This document shows positions 10,119 through 18,700 of a stretch of 22,585 nucleotides of DNA, piece by piece. This DNA is from Spirogloea muscicola. Lineage: Eukaryota > Streptophyta > Zygnematophyceae > Spirogloeales > Spirogloeaceae. The notes below the pieces were generated by a model that saw only the letters and a list, made by a program, of their open reading frames with translations, was not told where the DNA came from and made no database searches. Each line of letters opens with the position of its first letter. Position 1 is the first letter of the stretch. Location of the stretch: positions 1-22,585 of the forward strand of contig WELB01000396.1 of the NCBI GenBank assembly GCA_009602725.1, written 5' to 3'. A program made the translations under genes and the position numbers.

Positions 10119-10892
10119 NNNNNNNNNNNNNNNNNNNNNNNNNNNNNNNNNNNNNNNNNNNNNNNNNNNNNNNNNNNNNNNNNNNNNNNNNNNNNNNNNN
10201 NNNNNNNNNNNNNNNNNNNNNNNNNNNNNNNNNNNNNNNNNNNNNNNNNNNNNNNNNNNNNNNNNNNNNNNNNNNNNNNNNNNNNNNNNNNNNNNNNNNN
10301 NNNNNNNNNNNNNNNNNNNNNNNNNNNNNNNNNNNNNNNNNNNNNNNNNNNNNNNNNNNNNNNNNNNNNNNNNNNNNNNNNNNNNNNNNNNNNNNNNNNN
10401 NNNNNNNNNNNNNNNNNNNNNNNNNNNNNNNNNNNNNNNNNNNNNNNNNNNNNNNNNNNNNNNNNNNNNNNNNNNNNNNNNNNNNNNNNNNNNNNNNNNN
10501 NNNNNNNNNNNNNNNNNNNNNNNNNNNNNNNNNNNNNNNNNNNNNNNNNNNNNNNNNNNNNNNNNNNNNNNNNNNNNNNNNNNNNNNNNNNNNNNNNNNN
10601 NNNNNNNNNNNNNNNNNNNNNNNNNNNNNNNNNNNNNNNNNNNNNNNNNNNNNNNNNNNNNNNNNNNNNNNNNNNNNNNNNNNNNNNNNNNNNNNNNNNN
10701 NNNNNNNNNNNNNNNNNNNNNNNNNNNNNNNNNNNNNNNNNNNNNNNNNNNNNNNNNNNNNNNNNNNNNNNNNNNNNNNNNNNNNNNNNNNNNNNNNNNN
10801 NNNNNNNNNNNNNNNNNNNNNNNNNNNNNNNNNNNNNNNNNNNNNNNNNNNNNNNNNNNNNNNNNNNNNNNNNNNNNNNNNNNNNNNNNNNN
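10119..10892. other. Assembly gap (774 N)
   Basis: A run of N, flanked by GCC repeats on the left and a poly-C run on the right. It probably conceals the first CKS1 exon and its start codon. Long open frames that appear to cross it are artefacts of the N run. Confidence 0.99.
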
Positions 10893-11240
10893 ACCCCCCC
10901 CCCCAGCCCGACGACCAACTGTCTGTAGCCCGATGACTCATCGTCGGCCGCCCGTCGCCCGCTGCCGCCGCGGCGGCCGCCGACGGCGCCACGCGCCACG
11001 TGTCCACGTGGCGTTCTCGCGTGCGCCACGTCAGCGGTTGGCCTCGAAGCGGGACTGGGCGGAGCCGTCTCACCCCCCGCATCGACGGCGCCCGCGGGGG
11101 CCGGCCTCGCGGCGGCGCGGATCGTCGCCGTCCGACCGCCGCCCGGTTCTTGGGCCGCGGGGCGGGGGATGTGGGCTGCCTCCCGGCCAGTGGCCCCGGC
11201 GATGGCACAGACCTCCACACCCCCCACGTGGTTGCCGACC
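10893..11240 (-). promoter_or_regulatory. Probable CKS1 promoter with G-box cluster
   Basis: GC-rich DNA upstream of the gap in CKS1 orientation. GCCACGTG-TC-CACGTGGC at 10995-11012 is an inverted pair of G-boxes, and GCCACGTCA follows at 11025-11033. CCGTCCGACCG at 11128-11138 resembles the 12-mers in the NOB1 divergent promoter. No coding sequence is convincing here. Attribution to CKS1 rests on position only. Confidence 0.45.
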
Positions 11241-11460
11241 CCCATGAAGAAGAAGAAGAAGGAAGTGCTCGCCCCTTGAGAATAGGGGCTGGAAAAGCCA
11301 GCCCAAAAAAGAATAAAGAAAGGACGAGGAGGGGGACCAGGGGAAGCGCTAAGAAAAACAAGCACGCAAAGAGAAAAAGCAGCTACGAATCACTCTCTAA
11401 CCCCTGCTAAGCAGCCTCAGGTCAGAAACGCTAGGCTCCTGGAAGTGGGTCCCCACTTCC
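11241..11460 (-). repeat. Repeat-family copy, minus orientation
   Basis: Read on the minus strand this contains the same ordered blocks as the plus-strand copies that follow: CCACTTCCAGGAGCCTAGCG, TCTGACCTGAGGCTGCTTAG, a T-rich stretch, CTTAGCGCTTCCCCTGG, and the hairpin GGGCTGGCTTTTCCAGCCC ahead of CTATTCTCAA..GGCGAGCAC. With the next copies it forms a large head-to-head inverted repeat centred near 11455. Confidence 0.85.
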
Positions 11461-12010
11461 AGGATGGTTGTTCCAGCCCCTATTCTCAATGGGCGAGCAC
11501 TTTCTTCCTCACTTCCCCACTTCCACTTCCCCACTGCTCTGGCCAATCAAACAGTCAATCTGGCCGCGCTTCTCTTCTGCTTGCTGCTGCCTCTGGCTCT
11601 GGCCAGGGGACATACTTCCAGGAGCATAGCCTCTCCGACCTGCGCCTGCTTAGCAGGGGTTACTGAGTGGTTAGTAGCTGCTTTGTTTTTTCTGGTGTGC
11701 TTGTCATTTCTGCTGCTTCGCCTTAGGGCTTCGCCTGGCTTCCCCCCACCTCTTCTTGTACTCTGTTCATTCTTTTTTGGGCTGGCTGTTCCAGCCCATA
11801 TTCTCAATGGGCGAGCCCTTCTTCTTCTGGCCAGGGGACCCACTTTCAGGAGCCTAGCGTCTCTGACCTGAGACTGCTTAGCAGGGGTTACTGAGTGATC
11901 CGTAGCTGCTTGGTTTCTTTGTGTGCTTGTTTTTCTTAGCGCTTCCCCTGGCCCCTGGCCATCGAGTAGTGACCTTTATGTTTTGACCCGTGGTTATTGA
12001 GCGGGTCAAT
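11461..12010 (+). repeat. Two plus-strand copies of the same repeat, in tandem
   Basis: The unit beginning TTCCAGCCCCTATTCTCAAT at about 11470 recurs at about 11787, and the block ending CTTAGCAGGGGTTACTGAGT occurs at about 11649 and 11877. The hairpin GGGCTGGCTGTTCCAGCCC lies at about 11778. The first copy carries an extra Cys/Leu-rich middle segment. In one frame both copies end with a peptide reading S-[LV]-S-D-L-R-L-L-S-R-G-Y and then TGA (stop at 11664-11666 and 11892-11894). Confidence 0.85.
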
Positions 12011-12029
12011 CTGCTGTAGGTTATGTAGA

Positions 12030-12190
12030 TTTTTAGATGTGCTTGCCTTTGTACCTGGCCATTTGGCCTACATTTCTTTCTAATGCACGATCTCTTCCCT
12101 GGCCCCCTTCTCGTCCTTTGTCGACCTCTTTTTTGGGCTGGCTTTTCTAGCCCCTATTCTCAAAAGGCGAGCACGTTCTTCTGGCCAGAG
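12030..12190 (+). repeat. Partial repeat copy with hairpin end
   Basis: Holds GTGCTTGCCTTTGTACCTGG (about 12037), which matches the termini of the 6926-7316 element, and TTTTGGGCTGGCTTTTCTAG at about 12130 followed by CCCCTATTCTCAA..GGCGAGCAC. It runs into the opposite-strand copy at about 12180. Confidence 0.7.
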
Positions 12191-12750
12191 CCAGAGGCAG
12201 CAGCGAGGGCTCTGCCGGCCCGCAGGTGCAGCGCGCGGGCCATCGACCGCTGCAGCGAGATGGCCAAGCGCATCCGGTACACCTGCGCAAGCGACCCGGC
12301 TGCAGGAAAGTCCACCGGCTCCTCATGGAAGCGACGGGCGGTGGCGAGGCGGGCGAGCTGGGTGAGCAACTCGAGCCACCGAGCGCCCAACGCCCCATGC
12401 GGCCCTCCTCCCGAGCAGGCACCCTTCGTGGGGCCAGGGGAAGCGCTAAGAAGCGCTGGCCTTTCCGCCGCTCGGCCCTTCATTCGCTCTGCCTCTCGAT
12501 TGAGAAGTGCGTCTATCAAGCGGCCGATGGCTGTGATAGGCGAGCCCAAAAAGGAATTGACATGGGCCACGGGGGCCAGAAAGGCGCACGCAGCTATGAA
12601 GTGGCCATTACTGATGGGTCAGCCGCAAGTCGGAGTAGCTAGCAGCAAGAAGCAGCCTGCCCGTAAATTCAAAAGCCTGGGAGTGCGTATACAATATCTC
12701 CTAGTTATAGCTGCAAGTCGGAGTAGCTAACAGCAGGACAAGTGTCTACG
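12181..12750 (-). mobile_element. Repeat copy with open coding frame, minus strand
   Basis: A minus-strand frame is open from 12570 to 12160. It contains FLGSPITAIGRLIDALLN, a middle section with LELLTQLARLATARRFHEE, then PAAGSLAQVYRMRLAISLQR and ARALHLRAGRALAAASG. I do not recognise the protein. The YRMRL block recurs at 14760-14843 on the plus strand, mostly with synonymous codon differences, and GSLAQV recurs at 12825-12872. Upstream on the minus strand are two exact copies of TAGCTACTCCGACTTGC (12641-12625 and 12729-12713). Probably a degraded transposable element or dispersed gene fragment. Confidence 0.5.
12625..12729 (-). repeat. 17-mer TAGCTACTCCGACTTGC twice, 88 bp apart
   Basis: Exact copies on the minus strand at 12641-12625 and 12729-12713. 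A third exact copy lies on the plus strand at 13702-13718. In each, one frame reads SYSDL, the start of the peptide seen at the ends of other repeat copies. Confidence 0.85.
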
Positions 12751-12824
12751 TCGATATACAGAAGCAACAGCTACTGCGACCTGTCCGCAATTGAATGTCA
12801 ACGCTTGGGATCGTGACGTGAGAC

Positions 12825-12872
12825 TCAGAAATGCAATTGGAACACCTGAGCAAGCGATCCGGCGGCTGTTAA
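12825..12872 (-). pseudogene. Decayed copy of the GSLAQV block
   Basis: The minus strand reads LTAAGSLAQVFQLHF and then TGA. This matches FPAAGSLAQVYRMRL of the copy at about 12300 and then breaks off. It is too short to be a gene by itself. Confidence 0.5.
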
Positions 12873-12987
12873 GCAGGGCCGCTCGCCCTGCTGCCCTTAA
12901 CACCGGGTCAGCGCTCGCCGTGCAAGCCGCTGGAGGAGGTAAAGCGACTGAGTCTTCAACGCCCCGTGAGTTGCTAGCGCGACTATT

Positions 12988-13314
12988 TTGATAAGTGTTG
13001 GGTTGTCCATGTACTTACAGTCCCTGGAGCCTGCAGCCTTTCCGACTGCCTGGCCTGCCCCCTCTACCAGTTGGTATGCTTTATCTGGCATGATGCAGTG
13101 CAAATGTGGGGAGCGCAATGCTGACGCATCGGAGTTGACGCCACATGCTCCGATGTGCATATGGGAGGAGCGAACAGGCACCCACGACAACAGCAACAGC
13201 AAGTTTGGCTGGAGGTTGCTTACCTCGTGGCCAGAAATAGCGTCCATCATGTCACCCCAGATGGGGACCGATGGTCGTGTTCGCACATGGCGGGCCGATC
13301 ACTATCACGCTTAG
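12988..13314 (+). pseudogene. Possible retroelement C-terminal fragment with CCHC knuckle
   Basis: The plus-strand frame, 108 residues, contains MMQCKCGERNADASELTPHA, with the pattern C-x-C-x12-H-x3-C (Cys codons at 13099, 13105 and 13156, His codon at 13144) followed by RTGTHDN. A CxC(G)...H...C...HN arrangement is common near the C-terminus of non-LTR and related retroelement polyproteins. No reverse transcriptase motif (such as YxDD) is visible nearby. The assignment is an inference from pattern only. The flanking 13320-13620 has open frames on both strands that I cannot assign. Confidence 0.35.
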
Positions 13315-13689
13315 GAAGGGCTGCCTACTTGCTGGGCATTGTCATCGCAGGCAGAACCCAGCCTAACCAATGGAGTAGGCGGGTCATGAGGTCGGCAAGG
13401 CTGCGGGCGCGCCAGGGAGCCGAAGTGCAAGGGTCCACCCAGCAGGCGAGATTCTTTCTCGCTAGCAAATAATCACAGAACTTTCGGGACTCACAGTAGC
13501 TTGACTTCCCCAGGCAACTCAAATTGCGATCGGTGATCCGGTTTGAAGAGCAGCAGGACGAGTAGCCTAGCTTCAATTCGCCGGGTCGCTCGCTCAGGTG
13601 TCCTGATTACGTATCAAGTCTTTCGTCATGCTCCCAGGCGTTGCGGACGGGCCGCATTTGGCTGTTGCTTCTGGATTCGACTTAATTTC

Positions 13690-13860
13690 TTGTCCCGCTG
13701 CTAGCTACTCCGACTTGCTGTTATTAACCAGAAAATACATACCCATTCAACTTAGCCATTTGCGAAGCTGCATGATTTGCATGTCCGGCCCCTTCACTTT
13801 CCGTCACTTCTTTTGGGCTGGCCTCTCACGGCCATCGCCCCCTTCTAGAAGGGATTTACC
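13690..13860 (+). repeat. Diverged repeat copy
   Basis: Begins with the 17-mer at 13702-13718 (frame SYSDLLLLTRKY), then has a spacer, then CTTCTTTTGGGCTGGCCTCT and CACGGCCATCGCC at about 13808-13840. These match the hairpin block of the other copies and the internal block of the 6926-7316 element. Confidence 0.65.
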
Positions 13861-14689
13861 ACCGCCCCCGCCGACTGTTGAACAACTGCTTCTTGTCGAG
13901 CTCATCGACTCGCTTGGCCACAGTCCAAAGCTCAGACCTGCCCTGTATTTTAAACAGGTTGACGATCACCATGACTACCTCAACAGGCTCAGACCAGGGA
14001 CTCTGACACCGTCCCAAGGATACCGTTGCTACTGCGCCAGCTCCAACGTTGCGAGTCTCCAAGATGGACGTAGACGAAGCTCCTTCTTAACGCGGCCCAT
14101 CTGCATCGGGCAGCATCGATATCCTTGACTGGTCTAATGCCTGTCAAATCATTGGTCCATCCTTCCTCCGTGGTCGCATTTCCCGCCCCTCATCCTCGGG
14201 GAGTCCTCCGACCAGCATATTCAGGACCAATTCGTTGTTGTTTACCCTCCCCTTCTTATAATAATTGATAATTTCCCTCCAGCTCCGAGAAGCTGATATT
14301 GGTGCGATCACCATTCCGTCCAAAGAGGAGATACTTCGAGCTGTCTATTTTGCATGCACTTCCAAAAACCTCCCTATGCAAGCTCCGCTCGACAGCTGAG
14401 GAGGGGCAATGACTGGTTCGCTGTGGCAATCGTGTCCACTGGCTTGTGCAGCAGGCTTTGCTTCAACTCATCCGACCTCCGGACTGTCCAGTGTGGGCTT
14501 GCTGCATCAATCTTCCGCCTTCAAGCCTGAGCGCCTGTTGCCTTTACATTACATGTTGCGCGGTAAACGGACGGTATGATATGGCCCTCGTTATCACATA
14601 CATGCCCCAGTACATCGACAGGACGACTGCGGCTGCTGATGTCCAACATGGCGGGGTGTTAATGTCAGGGAGTGTTTGCAGACCTTGTC
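13861..14689 (+). other. Unassigned, probably decayed element interior
   Basis: Short plus-strand stretches look weakly coding, for example ITIPSKEEILRAVYFA at about 14310-14360 and VELIDSLGHSPKLRPALYF at about 13896-13955, but stops and frame changes break them. No domain could be recognised and no RNA gene is seen. Confidence 0.3.
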
Positions 14690-14915
14690 CATTCTTTTGG
14701 GCTGGCCTTTCCCAGCCACCAGTCAATCTGGTCGCGCTTTCTCTCTTGCATATTATAGAATGCGGCTCTCGCTTAGTTTGCAGCGCTCGCAAGCATTGGC
14801 TCTTCATCAACGTGCAGGGCGCGCTCTAAGTCAGGCCTCCGGCTTTCATGGCGGCGCTCCAGCTCCCCAAGTTAGCTTGTCAGATTTGTTTGTGCTCACC
14901 CGTGGGTACTAATGT
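14690..14915 (+). mobile_element. Repeat copy with short conserved coding blocks
   Basis: Opens with TTCTTTTGGGCTGGCCTTTC, then CAGTCAATCTGG (also at 11547). From 14760 a frame reads MRLSLSLQRSQALALHQRAG and RALSQASG, and the copy ends with SLSDLFVLTRGY and TAA at 14912. Relative to the minus-strand copy at 12181-12570 it lacks the middle section between the hairpin block and YRMRL. Confidence 0.6.
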
Positions 14916-15299
14916 CATCTTAAGTACCTTAGATTAGGTCTCCGTATTATGTAGCATTGTTTAGTCTGCACTCGACTCTGCCTGAACAATGTATTGGCTT
15001 GAATTGGCCTCCCTTTCAATTCATGTGCCCCGCGCGCCTTCTCTTGCAGACGGGCTTGTTCACCTGGAAGACCTAGACGGAGGAGTTTAGCGACGCCGGC
15101 AACCCGCCCCGGTAGTTAGCGGGGCCGCATCAGCCCCTGTCCATCCTCGACAAGTTTCCATCCTATCCTCGACAAAGTCAGCCTGAGCTCGGGGCACCCG
15201 CAGGCCCAGCTCCACGACTGCCCGCCGCCCGCGGCGACGGCGACGGCGCTCGACCCCGTCGCGACGGCGGCGGCGGCGGACAAGGCGGCGGCGTCGGCA

Positions 15300-15331
<32 letters not shown>

Positions 15332-15742
15332 TGCATTGCCCGGGTCCGGCCGCAGAGTGGCGGCATCGTCGGCTGCTGCAGCTCTCGCAGGCGGCGGCAG
15401 GGCAAGCGTGACTATGGGCCCCGGCGGCGCCTAGCGGGCGACGCGGTAACGGCGGCCTCGCTCTGCCATCTCCAAGCCGACGGCATGGTCCGCGCTTGAC
15501 GTCTCGGCGCGCTGGCGGAGCCGAGCGGTGCATCCCCAAAAGGCGCCTGCGGAACTGGCCAGTGGCAGCAGTGATCCAAACGGCCTCTGCGATGAGGATT
15601 CCTGGCATGGGCCTCGACGACACCGCCGGCGCGGCCGCCGGCGCCAGCGGCATCGTTGCTCCGAGGTCCTTGCCGTGCCGCACGCGCCTCATAACGTCCT
15701 GCAGCGTCTGGAGCAGCCTCGAGCAGCCTGAAGCCGCTGTAG
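14916..15742. other. GC-rich upstream flank of the TBC gene, no clear gene
   Basis: A possible acceptor at about 15049 (TTCTCTTGCAG) leads into TGLFTWKT and TAG. From about 15115 one plus frame is Ala-rich (ILDKVSLSSGHPQAQLHDC, then Ala runs) up to TAG at 15430-15432 but has no usable start. From 15590 to 15740 high-GC3 frames are open on both strands. A direct repeat of CCTCGACAA occurs at about 15147 and 15169. It could be the end of another gene, 5' untranslated sequence of the TBC gene, or promoter; I cannot decide. Confidence 0.35.
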
Positions 15743-18700
15743 ATGCTCAAAATGACGGACTTGAGATATGAGGACATCTATAGTAATGGGCTCGTGCTCT
15801 CTCACGGTCACGGCTATGGTACCGAACGAAGGTTGCATCCAGAGAATGTTCGCATAAGTGAGGAGAAGGTGAGGTGAGGAGGAATAGCTGGGGACATTCT
15901 GCTCAGTAAGGAGGAAATCATCAGCTGACTGGGGTGGTGTTGTTACTCTTGTAGGCCAGTAAGGCCCGTGGAAAAGGTGGCGAAGCCGGAGGGATTCTGG
16001 AATCAGGCCAGGGTTGCATTCAACTCAACGTTTATGACCGACGCTCAAGTCGATGCCCTTCGATCAAGAGGTGAAGCTCTTTCAAGTTAGTCAGTGTTGA
16101 GGTGGAAGCTTCTTCTTCAGCATCCGAAATATTTATCCTAGACCCCTACAACGTGACAATGGAGACCCGTGGATGTGCATCAACCTGGCCATAGAACTGC
16201 AGTGCAGGCTGCAATGCATTTGGTGGGATATCTGCAAGCTGATGTGCTCTCTTTGTAAATGAAATCCTTACTTGTGTGCTTCTGAGCAGTGACTGCTGGT
16301 TGGAATGCTGTGCTTAACGAGGAGAAGGCCCTTGCCCTGCTACAAGATTCTCCAGGAAGTTTACCTTTGGCAGAAGCAGACGCTCAGGAGAGTTATAATC
16401 GAGAAGTTGAAGGCCAGAAACTGGAGGAAAATGAAGCAGAACTCTACATGACAGCCATGCGAGCAGAGTGGCTGGCATTGCTCAAGAAAGAGATTGCGCT
16501 GCTCTCTGTATGCAAGCTCCTCATCTCCTCCATTCAACAAGCTGCCCGTCTGATCAGCCTTGTACATGACATTTTGCCGTCTCTCTTTCAATTTAACCTT
16601 CCTCGTCAGTGTAAGCAGTACATGAACTTTCGACAAGGTTGCTTCCATAGTGCACAGATGAGGGCCAGACAGACAAAGTACTTAAGCCCCAATACCGCCC
16701 ACATCTTCAATTTCACGAGGTTGTCAGTTGCTTGGCCTACTTAACTTGCAAGCTTGGAGCTGATGAACACCATGTCCTCTCAACCAGGCCGAGCGAAAAG
16801 TACATGTATCAGAAGATGGTAGCAGGCAGTCAAAGCCAGGGTATAGTATACCTTCTCTGCAATCAGGAAGTGACAGCATTGCTCCAGCAGTTGCTGTAGC
16901 CAAGCAGTTGCTGCAGACACTGCCAAAGCCTCCCATAGAAGTCAATCCCAGTCTGGCAGGTATGTTACTGTTACTGTGTAAGAATGCAGCCTTGCAGTGG
17001 TATGTGGAGACTACCATGTACATATACATGTCTTAGATGTGGTGCTACACTACTGTTTGATTGCTGCAAATGCCTATCAAAGGCATCCATAGGGCCACGA
17101 GACTATGATGCTTTCATGACACAAAGAGTACATATTTAAGCAGGATTCTCTAGGCCAGCTTTTTCTTGTGGTTTACAGATCTTAGTTGCTGCATCTTACC
17201 TAGATTGATGCAAGTGAATAGCTTCGTAGTGATCATTCTGGCTCATCCTGCAGGCAAAAGGAGAGTGTCGCGATACCTACATTCCCTGTCCAAAGCACAG
17301 CTTGCTAAGGATCTGTCGTATACTGAATCCCGGAAAGATGACATCGATCCTGCTGCAGCAAGCATGGTTGCTTCCGCTCAGCAGGAGCAGTCTTTGAGAC
17401 GTCTGCAGAGCATGCCAGCAGAAAAACCATCACCAAGTTCAGCTGTCACAGTGGCCGACAAGGGCTGGGCCAAGAAGCTCAGATGGCGCAGCAGCAATGC
17501 CACTGCAGAAAATCCTACAGGAATCAGGTTAGCAGGTAATTAGCTGAAGAACGGTTCTTGTACCTGTGAGTTCTTCTACATTAATACAAGTAAGGCATCC
17601 TGTTATAGGACCCAAGCTGTGATTGTATGCTGGCCTTATACTTACCAGTAAGGATTCTCCTTGTCTCCTTGTCGTGTTAAGGACAGCGCTGGACAAGCCC
17701 AACCTGCCAGCATCACCAGCTGCTGTCAAAGCTAGAAGAGCTGTGCTGCAGAGAAAGACCAGTGGTGTGAGGGCAGCCATCGCAGCCGCTGAGGCTGCCG
17801 ATACGGGAGGGAAACGGATGAAAAAGGTGTGGGAGAAGATGAGGCGAATTATCTTGGGTTCACGGAAGGCTGATGTCGATAAGGTAGACAGCGCTTACAC
17901 AGATTGCAATCTTTCTTGCATCGTCCTTGATTAGGAGATGGACAGTCTCTTCAAATAGATAGAAATTGTTGCGAATTGTTGTTGGATAAGACTGTGAGAT
18001 TTGACATAGTCACAACTTATTACCGAGCCTCTTCACCAGCATCTGTAAGTTGAGTACTCTTAGATGGTGCTGAAGGAGTAGACATTGCTGTTGGACTGAT
18101 CCAGGTCAGTAAGAGAGTGTTAGGCGCCACTCTGTAGTCACTGCACTGCGTGTTTTGCAGCTCCTTGAGGTGAATGTACTGAGCGACTTATTAAGGCGAG
18201 GAGAAATCCAAGGCACAAAAAGGGGTTCTACATGGGTTGCCTTAGCTGAGCGGGATGCAGATGTAAGGCGTGATTGTAAAGCATCAGCTGTTACATCGGT
18301 GTTTGTGCTCTTCGTGTCTCTATTTCTGGTCAAAGATGTCATCAATATCTTGTTCAAGTCATGCCTACATCAATCCTGCACATTGACATCAGGCTGTTTC
18401 TCTTGTTTGTGTAGGCAAATGACATTATGAGTCGTACACGATACAAGGACCTGTTGTACAAGCCATCCACGTTCTCCAAGTGAGCGGCGATGATGATGCC
18501 ACTGCTGCCATCTGTTTCTATGGCAGCAGTGCGTTCTCTAAGGCCTGTCATCGGCTGATCATGAAACTCTTTGGGTAGTGATAGTTGGTAATGCAAGCTT
18601 GGGATTTGACTTGACTTTCCAACTGTGAGACCGTAAGCATTGAATCATCTAGCAATTGCGATTTTACTTTTGGCAGGGAGATTGAGCGAGACCTTCATCG

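Noticed and set aside
10013-11365. Long minus-strand frames across the N run
   Set aside because: They are open only because N cannot encode stops; the flanking parts are Arg/Pro-rich shadows.
13861-14689. Reverse transcriptase in the repeat nest
   Set aside because: Short coding-like pieces exist, but no YxDD or other diagnostic motif was found, so no enzyme is called.
3287-15076. Reassignment of TAG to an amino acid (in-frame TAG in NOB1 and after TGLFTWKT)
   Set aside because: NOB1, PPIL1 and the PsbQ-like exon all end at TAG exactly at the conserved C-terminus, so TAG works as a stop here.
15087-15692. 201-residue Arg-rich minus frame
   Set aside because: Its Arg runs are the complement of GC trinucleotide repeats; the first part (15692-15480) is more coding-like but has no supporting splice or homology evidence.
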